NCBI RefSeq assembly: GCF_001039355.2
Contig: NW_019775413.1
Location: 1,171,619 to 1,235,618, forward strand
Direction of reading: 5' to 3'
Length of the DNA: 64,000 nucleotides
Source: Lingula anatina
Lineage: Eukaryota > Brachiopoda > Lingulata > Lingulida > Lingulidae
Shown here: piece by piece, positions 32,310-43,200 of the stretch
Position numbering within the stretch: position 1 is the stretch's first letter
Layout of the letters: the number at the start of each line of letters is the position of its first letter
The notes under the pieces: generated by a model
Seen by the model: the letters and a program-made list of their open reading frames with translations, nothing else
Database searches by the model: none
Told to the model about the DNA's origin: nothing
Made by a program: the position numbers and the translations under genes

Positions 32310-32380
32310 TCCAAGTACTTGAATCGAACCCCATCCCTAGAGTTTCACCGAGCCAATGAAAACGCTAAGCCACTTGGCAT
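32310..32380 (-). repeat. tRNA-like sequence 3 of 3
   Basis: On the - strand GTGGCTTAGCG (A-box like) and GGGGTTCGATTC (B-box like) are bracketed by CCAAG and CTTGG, which can pair as part of an acceptor stem. The T stem is poor. The third copy of the series supports a tRNA-derived repeat cluster. Confidence 0.45.
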
Positions 32381-32399
32381 ATAATTGTAAAAGTATTTT

Positions 32400-35300
32400 A
32401 TTTGGAACAAAATAAACTGACATTGATGTTTTCTCATATTTTCAAACATCCACTTGTTAAAGATTTTTTTAAAATATTTTAATCACAATAAGTTTTGAAT
32501 ATTCAGAATATTCTAAAAAATATTAACATCTGCATTAAGACTCACTCAAGTTTGATTTGATAAACTATCTAATGAACTACTTGACTAATGTTTGATCTTG
32601 TTATAATATTAAACAAGTTATTTCAGATAAAAATGACAATCAGATTTTTAAAATTTCCTTTTTAACAAAAACAACGGCAGATCTAGTAGCTGGCTCACCC
32701 CACACCACCGAGGGAAAAATCAAAAGAGACTCACTCTGAAATCACAATTTTAAAAGTCATAAAAATACTCCAAATTACCAAGAATTTCAAAATGTGACAC
32801 CCTTTCAAAATACCATGTATCTGCCATTGTTTTCGTTTCATTTTAACCACAAGGTGCTGTAATTTTTTTCAGAATATGGCTTTTTTCTACATTTGATACG
32901 ACATAAAATTCTAACAGTTATTGCTTGGAAGGACAAACACATTTTTACTATATTTTTCAAAAATTGTCACAAGCCGTTTGTGAAATAAATTCCTACAATT
33001 AACAGCAAGCAATACGTTCATACACTACAAGAGATACACTTCAATGGGGAATGTGAAAAAACTATCCCCTAGAGACACTGATTATTGAAAAAAAAAGCAT
33101 TTGAGCAATTGTAACTTCTGTAATTATCAAATCATGGTATTTCTTACACCTCCTTACATTTATATTTTAAAGTCCAAAAATTTGTAACAAATGGTTTGTA
33201 ATTTTCTTAACATATATATTGTACATACGGAGAACATATACATCATATAGTTGGATTAGCCAAATCAGTTTGCGACTACATACAATTTTCACAAATTAAA
33301 AAAGCCTTATATGTGTGAACTTTATATGCTCCATTACTTAAACAAAATGATAGACTGTGGTCCGTAAAAATGACAGTTTTCACTCAACACGACAGCAAGT
33401 TTTCAAACTTCAAAAGATTATATAAATACGAGTTTTAAGTAGATTTGGAGATAAAGACGTGAATTTCACACGTGGCCATAGAATTATAGAAATTTGTAAC
33501 CCCATAAAGGTTTTCAGATAGTAGTTTTCGAAACGGTTTCTGGATAAAGTAAATCAAAGGGAAAATCGCTGAAATTTCCAGATTTTTTTTTTTTTTTTTT
33601 TTTTTGCTTTATTAAATTTTTAAGTAGCATTGCATGCCTTCAAAATTAGGAATTTAATTCCAGGAATTTGAAACTAGTGAAAATACTGTAAATGCCAAGT
33701 TTCGAGAGACAAGTGAAATGCTTGCAATTTAGAAAATAAAAAAAATGAGAATTTTTTAGTCTTTTGATAGAATTTTTTTCAACTAAGCATTAAACAATTC
33801 TAGAAATATACTAAATTGATTATGTATTGTTTATAAGATCAATAAGTTAAGACTGCTTCAGTATGATTTATTTCTCTATAAAGCATTTGCAACGTCAAGT
33901 GACAACTTGCTGCCTTGCTGAAGAATACCGCAAATAGTTTTACAAACGTCATGGAGGAAAACGCAGACTTATAATTATAGTAAAAGATGTTTCAAGGCAT
34001 AAGAGGCGGTTTTATTCTTTGGCGAAATAAAACAATTTTTGTTACAAATGACAACACAGTGTTAGTTATGCTGAGCTTTGATTGATTTACAAAAGGATTT
34101 AAATTTTGGAGGTAAAAAATCATGGCAAATTGCTTTGGACAGAGCGTTTTGATTTGACAACGTGATATTGGCATTAGCCATAAATGAGAAGTATCAAAAT
34201 TACGTCCAAGCACTACTTGCAATTCGCCCACTATGCCTTGAAAATGGCTGCTTTCATAGTCAGTCGCGCAGAAAGCAGTGTAACTATTAACTAGGTCACA
34301 TACTTCAATGGATCGAAACATTAAATTTTATGGTATTATTTGTGAAAACATGCCAAAATTAGAAATTGAAGTATATCACTAAACTTTTATCCTGTTCTTT
34401 AGTCTTCGACTGAGATTATTTTACTGCACTATAATTATGACACATAATTTGATTAAAAACCACTCACTAAATTTCATTAGCCCAAAATTTAAAAGAGCCA
34501 TTCCACAGAAATTTTCCCATCTTGACCATTTCACATGGAAAACTTTACTGCCACTACTAATTCTACCGGTGTAGATAAAAATTCTGTGTATGTTAAAACA
34601 AGCAATTTTCACTATCTTGAGGTACGTAATGAAATGAAGGAGGCACGGAAGACACAAAACATCACGTCAGGAAAATTTTGGTGGATGGCAAAATCCAGTG
34701 TTCAAAATGTAGGCGTCGAACCCATTTTTTAAATGCATCAAAAATAAGTTATCGACAAATACCTAAATCCATTGTCTTAGAACGTTTCGTTGAATCGGTT
34801 AAAACCGAAATATCCATATGCTTGTATCCTGACCGCCTCGCATCCACACCCTGGTCACTCAGAACTGAAGAAGTGACATCTCTTCCAAAGGTTTAGGTTT
34901 CAAATGAACCATCGGGGTAGGAAGCAAGAAAAGCTGGGTGACCGCCCCTTGTATTTAGCAGTAACCATAATTTGGCAGACAAAATTTGATTTACAATGCA
35001 CCAAAATAGTAATGTACGGGAAGCTTTTGTTTCCTGCATATTTCAAAATACACTAGATTAATTAATTAAATTAAGCCTCAGACCCTTACACACCCCAAAG
35101 TAAAATGGAATTATGTAGGTCACTGGCTATATCCTTATATGGTCAACTGCATGCCGTAATCTGAGCAGTTTTTGCCAGGTTTGACAAACCAAACCGTACT
35201 TTGGCGCCATCTGGAGGGGAACAGAACTGATCTTCTCTGCTGCATTCGGTGCTCAGCGTATCGTTTAAGTGTTTGATTAGAAATGGAATAAAACATCGAC

Positions 35301-35960
35301 ATGTGTAAAGACGGGTGTAGCTACATTTTGAACACAAGTAGGAGAAAATAACGTTTTTTTTTAGGAATATTCGGGGCATGTTACCCGTTTGCTGTTGACG
35401 CTAATCGCCGACGGCTCTTCCTCCGTCCAGTCCGTCTCCCAATTTTGGTTTCTCAGCGTCAGAAAAGTTTTTGAAAAACTAAACTAGTTTCTAGTTGCCA
35501 GGTTCATTTTTGAAAAACGGAACTGGAAACTAAACACTAACTTCAGGAATGGGAGGGGAGGGGTTTTCCAGGCTCCTCGAGCCTATGGCTGATTGAAGGG
35601 GCCCCTTTAATCCGCAGAGAGATGGCCTGTTTGCCATTGGTCTAATTTAAGGATTAAATGCCACAAAATATTATAGAAATTAACCCTAAACATATAACAT
35701 TCAGATACCTAGATTTGGGGAATAGGGGCATACGTAACAAACTTCTAACTTCGTCACACTGTACAAACATACTACATATGCTTGTGCTCCCAGAATTTTC
35801 TTCGAATTGCCCTAAATTTCAAAATAATAATAAATCCTGCAAACACTTGGCCAACATATGGAAAATAAAAATAGGAAATAAAATTTTTAAAAGAAATAAA
35901 ATTTCTAATTGTATCAAATTACAGATTTTCAAAACCAGGTGAAACAAAGACAGACTGACA
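32400..35960. other. Intergenic, nothing recognised
   Basis: AT-rich sequence contains a 28-bp poly(T) near 33580. Frames at 33992-34321 (-), 34535-34732 (+) and 34678-34896 (+) have no domain I can name and no supported splice structure. The last contains one CSKC pair only. Confidence 0.5.
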
Positions 35961-35974
35961 CTTGATGAGGGGAT

Positions 35975-36798
35975 TTAACAAACAGCTTTATTTTACGCGT
36001 TTCTTGTATTATATAAAAGAATAAGTTTGGTGTGACACAAAAATAAAATTGCCTTGACTTAAAAAGTGTAAAATAAGGAATGGGACCAAATTCCACAAAA
36101 TGAACAGAAGTATCACACTCTGCAAAACATTCAATACTACAAAAATAAACATTTATTCATTTTTACAAGTGTATATAAGGATCATTCATGGATAATACGA
36201 AGTACATTACTGCTACTGTACATCTTTTTTCATATTTACATTAAATATTTTACATAGACCTCAGCCTGAAAATTCTGCTTAACTTAAAAATCTTGCTTAG
36301 TATTTTTCTTCATTGCTTTTATACATTCACAGGCATTACTCTCATCTGATAAATAATAAATCTTAGGTTTGTAACATACTACCTACACTGCACAAGTACA
36401 TAACCATTGTAGCACCTGCAATAACTACACTGGATATCACTCTGCATTTAGCACCAAATCACAACAAGCTGCCTCTATGTCTCATGGACTTGCAAATGTT
36501 TGCCACTATTTAACAAAGTAACAAGAGTACACATTTTACATCCTACAAGATAAAAAAAAAAACCCTAGGAGACCCTAGTTCACTTGAAATCTTAATCCCT
36601 TCTTCCCTCCTGAATAGCTGCCAATCCCTCTTTTCCCTCCAAATTTCATCAAAATTTGTGAAGAACTTCAATGGGAGTGATTTTGCCCATTAACAAAAAC
36701 CCTATGCCAGAGAAAACACAATTCTCCTTTGTTGGCGGAGATAAAAATAAGAAATCAAAGTATTTACATAATAAATGTTAGTCTTAGACTGATAAAGT
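35975..36798 (-). other. Probable 3'UTR of the ankyrin/SOCS gene
   Basis: The stop codon is at 36799-36801 on the - strand. A reverse-strand AATAAA (TTTATT on + at 35987-35992) lies about 810 bp beyond it and is a reasonable poly(A) signal. No coding is seen between them. Confidence 0.5.
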
Positions 36799-37283
36799 TT
36801 AGACCCCATTAGCCCCTTCTAAACTGGCTAAATGCTGGTGGATATTCAAAAACAAATAATCCCTCAGCGACTGTGGGAGAGGCAAGATGGCAATATGTTT
36901 CAGTCTCTTCATTCCCATTGCCGACCTTATTGCACAACGACAGTTATGTTGCAGTGTTCTTGGGTTTCTGCTCAAGTTCTTGTACCACTCTAGTTTCTCC
37001 TCAGAAAACGCTAACCTTGGCATGTGCGGACGGATCATGCCACCGCGAGCTGTGAGAGTATCCAGATCCAGAGATTCGACAGTTGGTAACGATGCAGCAC
37101 TGTCCGCCATGGCATGGAGAAGAACGCGGTCTGTGTATTTAGTCAGAAGCTCTTGCTGGAGCAGAGTTAGTTGTTTGGAGCGTAGCTTTTTCCAGTTAGC
37201 ACCGTATGCTACCAAGAAAGCGGCCACTTCAGGCTGGCGGACAAATTTGTCATTGAGGGAGACGTGTTCAAGAGCAGTCACAC
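36799..37283 (-). CDS. Last exon of the ASB-type gene: final ankyrin and SOCS box
   Basis: The exon opens GVTALEHVSLNDKFVRQPEV, an ankyrin unit, and a linker follows. The SOCS box near its C-terminus has a BC box, LQHNCRCAIR, fitting the S/T/P-L-x3-C-x3-A/L-R pattern for elongin C. A Cul5-type LPLP motif follows in LPLPQSLRDYL. The protein ends about 15 residues later with TAA at 36799-36801. Confidence 0.9.
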
Positions 37284-40200
37284 CTGTAAAGAAAGGTCGT
37301 CATTTTTTTAAAAATAGTTACATTTATTTGAAAGAGCTGCTGCAGGTGTTAGCATTTTAAAGCTAGTGTTCGACTTTTAAAAATACACAACAGGTGTAAA
37401 AATAAGTGCTGGCTTACTAAAGTGGCTTATAATTACTAAAGTGTATACAGTTATTATGATGGTATACATATTTGTACTAGATACAACCCGAGTCGGATGA
37501 GCCTGGATATAATTACACTTTTGCATGTTGCATACAGTGGACAACAAGTAGTTGTAACTAATGTATACCATGGCTGGTACTTTGAACACTGTCAATAGGA
37601 CGAATGCACCTTAGTGTATGAAATTAAGGCAAGGATGCTTGCCAAACACAAGTGTAATTATTGTATTTTTGAAGTGCCAGCCATGGTATTAGTGAACTTA
37701 AACCACGGCTAGCACGTAGAACAAAAGACTCGGCCGTGCTGTATTCAACATACAAGCACGTCATGTACGAGTGCGTTCCACGGTCAGTTGCACTACTAGT
37801 GTAGTAGCCAATCAGAGGCCGTGGTTTAAGCCAGATACAACACTTGTCGCCGAGCTGCATGTGAAAATTACTCGTGTATTGTCTCGCCTGCGGCTCGCCA
37901 ATACACTCGTTATATTTCACGTACAGCTCGGCGACTCGTATTGTATCTATCACATATATGACACTTACCATTTCCATCTCTGATATCCAGGTTAACATTG
38001 TAGCCCATGGTAACGATGTCTTGTAACAACTCAAAGTTAAAGCTGGTCACCTGTACTGCCAGGTGCAGTGGTGTGAAGCCAGCATTGTTCTTGTGGTTGA
38101 CATCTGACCCATGCTTCAGTAACTCCCGCACAGCTCTCCGCTGACCATGACGAACACACTCATGCAGTGGAGTTTCCTCTGTAAGCAATAATAAGACCTT
38201 GGGTTATTCCATATCAACTCATCCAATTTGGGAACCCTCTGCTAAGAAACTTGATTGTTACATATTGTTGTAGCTTACTACAACAAATCTGTAAAAGGTA
38301 TGCATGAGTAATATGAAAACCTTCCCGACCTTATTTGTTTACCTGTGATGTGGGGCTGGAAACAGTGAAATACAGAAATTCCCCGGGCAGCGAAACAAAC
38401 TTAGATTCATGGGGGGCAAAACCTAAATTGAAGAACCGCATCGTGTGCGATGGGCCGCAAGTGAGTGGTGAGCAGGAAGATCAGAGAAGTAGAGCTAGCT
38501 GTCACAGAGGACAACGCCCATGGTGTAGAGAGGACATTAAACGTATTGAGAGAGGTTTTCGGTGCTTTCCAAGAAGAGCTAGAAAATAAGCATGATTTAA
38601 TTGATAGTGAAAGCTGGTACAAGGCATGGAAGAAAATTTTGAAAGGCGTTCTTGAAAGGCATGGTTAGCAGCAAGGAACAAATGGAAAGCAGTTTAGACA
38701 ATCAGATGTTGAACATTTTGTCAATACAAAGAGCAGAAATTAACATTTACCACAAGAACCCGTCAGAATATTACTCCTTTATTACAGCATTTGATGAAAT
38801 TATTGATAGTAAAATCAGAGATCCTTCAATGAAGCTATCTCTTTTACTACAATTTGCATCAAGTCCTGCCAAAGCAGCCATTAAAATTGTGTTCTTGTTG
38901 GCAGTCTTGAAGGCTGCACTTAGGCTAGACATATTCTTAAGACTAGATTTGGAAATAACCACCTGGGGCCAATTCCATAGAAGCATTCTAACTTAGCATG
39001 ATACTAGGCCTTAGAATGATTCTAAATCCCTAGTTGTATACTTGTTAGCAATCAACTAAAGTTTTGGCTAGAATGGTGTCTTCATAGGAAAACCACAAAA
39101 CCACGGGGTCAGTTTCGCCAAACAAAAGGCAGTGACAGGGTGAAAGTTGAACTGAGTGCAGGCTGTGGGAAGTACTGATCAAGGCATTCCCATGTGTTCT
39201 ATAAAAGCCCTATACAGAAAATGGCATCTTCAGTGTTAGTGCGCCATGTCACATGACCTTGTGGTCACTCTTTATAATACGAACACTAATCAGTCACGTG
39301 ATTATGGGTGTGTGTGTGTGGTATTGAGATATATAGAGAATTCAGTACATATGCAGCAACCATACCGGTCGGTCACCCTAGATAGCATATAATGTAAGTA
39401 ATGGTAAAATGTATTTCTTTTTATTTAACGTATATACTGTAGTTTGGTTATATTAGTTTTTATGAGTTTATTGTTTACCGCATACTTATGTCATTTTTTT
39501 CATTTTTTTTAGATTTGTACAAGAGTCCAACGTACACAACGGACAAACGAGATAAGGTGTTCATTGTGATAACGAAACTGTAACAAATTGTGCTATCTAT
39601 AAGACAATAAATGATTCAGTGATTGTATGCGTAACGTCGTCTACAATATTCAGCTTCCGGGAAGAGACAACGAAAACCCGACTTATTCAAGACAAGAAAA
39701 TCTCTTCATAGCTGAATGCTATGAAGAGTTTAAGGACACAATAGATAGTCAACACAAGGATGCTAACACCAATGCTAGGAAAAATAAAGCTTGGGAAAGC
39801 ATACTGAATCAGCACAAGGCAAGGTTTCTTAATGTGTCGAGATCTTTGGAAGACTTGGAAGACAAAATTCTCCAAACTAACTTCAGATTCTCATGCAAAT
39901 TAATTCAGCAAGAGAATGTGAAGTTAAAAAAAAACAAAAAAAAAAATTGAAATTGGAAATTGAACTTTTGGAACATAAACTTTATGCAAGCACACATAAA
40001 GATGACACTGACCATTCATCACCAGTGTATTTCAGTTTGTAAGCAATACCATTTATCCACTGTCTGTAAAATAATTCTAAATGTTACTTGTAGGACACTT
40101 GCCTAAAACATTAAATCTCCTGTCAAAACACAAATCCAATGTTCTTTTTTCATTTCATTCTCTCAAGCAAGAATAAAGTTCAGAATCTATTTTGTATAAG

Positions 40201-43200
40201 TAATGCATATACTCTGTGTCCATTTAACTGTAATAAGGTAATAAGGCATAATTTTTTCTGGTATGGTGGGTAATGTGATTTTTGACAATGTCAGTTATCA
40301 GCAAAATGCCTGTAACTGGAAAATCTGTATCTTTTTACAAGTTCCACATCATCAAAAATGTCTAATGGATTCCTTGTATCCCGAAACACTCGTTCCTGCC
40401 GCATTGTTCCACAATTTTGAAAATTCTTCTGGCCATCCTTACACCTCGGAGGTATGAGGAGAAATGAGTTAGAATGACACTAGTGATTTAGAAGATACCC
40501 AGACCTACTCTAACTTTAACATGAAACTTAGAACTATACTAGGCTTAGAATGGTTTTATTGAATAGAGCAAGTATGCAACTAGAGATAGAATGAAGTTTA
40601 GCAACCAACTAGGGCTTAGAATGCTTTTATGGAATTGGCCCCTGGTGGAAAACTCCTTTATTAAGAATCTAAAACAAGATAAAAGAATTTCAAATGTGAA
40701 ATACTTGCAAGGTTTGACAGATGACCTACAAATAGCTTGTACAATGTTAGAAAAGTAAGGTTTGAAATGTGAAATTAAAAATCAAAAGATCATTTTAAAA
40801 AGTACTGAATAGAACTAATTCCTTGGCCAACCACAGAAGGGTACGGCCGTACATTATCTATGATAATCTTTAAAGGTAATATAAATATGTTTGATCTGAC
40901 CATCAAACAAAGTAGTAAAAATTAATGCATTTTATCAAACAACAAAAACATACCACCACCTGGTGATCGCCATTGATTTTTTACATAATGTTATGTAACA
41001 TATTCTTAAATTCTAGAGAAGCTCAGCTAGCACTGAGATTAAACCATTTTATCCTGCAACATTAGCTGAAACCTTTCAGGTAAAAATGTGACATTTCACA
41101 TGTTCATTAAATTCTTCCAATCTAATTTTAGGGGAGAGAGACCCGGACGTGACTGCTCCTGCTGGATGGGTCGTAACTGCCAATCCCACTGGGTGGATGA
41201 AGAAGGAGGTGATGCTTTTGTGGATAAAGGAAGTTCTTACACCGTTTACGGAGAGACGCTCTGCCTTGCTGATTATGGACTCCTTCTCGGCGCACACAAC
41301 CGACATGGTAAACAAGTAACTGAGACGGGCCAACGCGACAGCAGCCATCATCCCGGGAGGATGTACCTCTCTGGCCCAGCCTCTGGACGTGTCCCTGAAC
41401 AAGCCGTTCAAGGGGCATTTATGGAGGTTGTGGTCAGAGAGAATGCGGAGTGATGTAGATGCCATCAACAAGGCTGGGGGAGTATAGACAAGGTGCAAAC
41501 AGCCTCTGACGAACAAGTTCTCAAATGGATAAACGACGTATGGTCACAGATTCCCAAAATGATAAGACGTAGTTTCGATGCCACTGGCATCAACTCAAGG
41601 ACCTGTCCAATCCATTTTTGGACAGTGACGGAGATAGCAATTGGGAGGAGTTCCTCAGGTTCACCCCTGATGATATCAATGACAGAAACCCTTTCAGAGA
41701 CTGGATGTTGCATTAACACAGTGATAAAAAGAAACTGGCATTAATATGAATTTATGAAAAAAACAATTAATGGTTCATACTTTAAAAATTTTTTTTTTCG
41801 TTTATTTTATTTAAGATGATATATTAGTGGCGTTGAACAATAGTAACATTTAACATTTTTATGCTCAAAGGAAACTTGACAATGCAGTAAGTTTCAAGGA
41901 TTACTTGCAAAGGCTGTTAGGTAAGTGACAGCACTCTCGCAGTAAACCTGGATCTAAAAACAAAAGCCCAACACCTTGACAGACCAATAAAGACATGAAA
42001 TCAAAGTAAGCTAGGAGCTGCAGTATATTTAAACAAAGGAAAAAATTCAGATTGTCACCCTGACACTAGAATCTTGGACCAGAGGATATGTCACCAATCA
42101 CTTTGGGGTGTCTGAGCACCTGATAAGACAAACTCATGAGTTAAAGAGTTCCACCGCAATCCTGGCTACGCCAGAAAAGAATTAAGACTGGCTGGTAAAA
42201 TACTTCTACCAAGGACCAATGAGCAAGTTGTAACCTGTATCCTTCTAGGAAAATGAAGAAAAATTAAGGTTAAAGACTGGAAAGGACTAGTATGTTGCAG
42301 AAGTGATAATGGTCTGGGCATTCTTCCCTGAGAGATGTTAGACGTCTGACGTTACTCAGTAACACAGATGATGACATGACTCTCGAAAATTTATTACACA
42401 AACTTTGCCAGTTGACAAATATACCGATTTGCTTGTTGACAACTCTGATGCCATGACTGCTTATTCCTATATTGCCAGATGACAAGCTAAGTATCTTCAA
42501 AGAAGGAAAGAAGACCTTGAAGATGAAGAGAAAAGATTCAAAGGCCTTGAAAATAACCATGCTTTAATTCTTGTAAACTTTGCAGAAGACCATGTGATTC
42601 AAGATGAGTTTCACTTTTCTTTAAACGAGTCAAAGCAATATTGTTCTTTCCACACTGTTGTTGTGTATTTCAAGCAAATTGGAAGTACTCAACAAAAATC
42701 ATTCCTTTTCTTCTCTGAATCTGTCTGATGATATAGATCATGCTACCTGGTTTGTGTATGCAGTCCAAAGGAAACTCTTAAACATCATTAGAGCTGATAT
42801 GCCCTTTATCAGCAAAGTATAGTACTTTTCTGATGGATGTGACAGACAGTACAGGGTCTTAAAGAACTTTTTAAACTTATGCCACCGCAAATCTGATTTT
42901 GGAATAGATGCCTGCTGGATCTTTTTTTGCAACAAGCCATGGCAAATCCCCTTGTGAAAGTATTGGAGGAATAATAAAAAGACTTCCAGAACATGCTAGC
43001 CTATAGATACCAACGTCCTGTCAGATCCTCATACTGTCATCTATGTTTACCTTCTGTAAAGAAAATATAGCAACTAACCAAGTTTATTTTGTCTCCAAAG
43101 AAGAAATAGATAATGTTGGCAGTGAACTGTCCAAATGACTTAAATCTGGGCATACATTACCTAGAACCAGAGGTTGCCATTATTTTGAACCACAATCAAC

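Larger units (their letters stand above)
38460..40760 (+). mobile_element. BEL/Pao-type retrotransposon gag remnant (split by an insertion)
   Basis: Frames at 38465-38668 and 38652-38996 encode a coiled, charged segment and then a stretch of the DUF1759-type Pao gag pattern (YYSFITAFDEIID, KLSLLLQFASSPAKAAI). Coding resumes after an inserted element at about 40655-40758. Frame breaks are present and no LTRs were identified. The copy is old and not functional. It lies in intron 3 of the ASB gene, on the opposite strand. Confidence 0.65.

Noticed and set aside
34535-34896. Two overlapping + strand frames, one with CSKC
   Set aside because: Too little for a zinc finger; no partner cysteines or histidines in a valid pattern.
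36887-37360. 157-codon + strand open frame
   Set aside because: It is the shadow of the SOCS-box exon, which has clear motifs and splice borders on the - strand.
37624-38034. 136-codon - strand frame overlapping ASB exon 4
   Set aside because: It runs through palindromic intron sequence and uses a different frame from the ankyrin repeats.
39627-39950. Myb/SANT-like frame as a host gene
   Set aside because: It lies between Harbinger inverted repeats with a target duplication, so it belongs to the transposon.
41076-41516. 146-codon - strand open frame
   Set aside because: It is antisense to the pogo/Tigger remnant, whose motifs read on +; the frame has no domain of its own.
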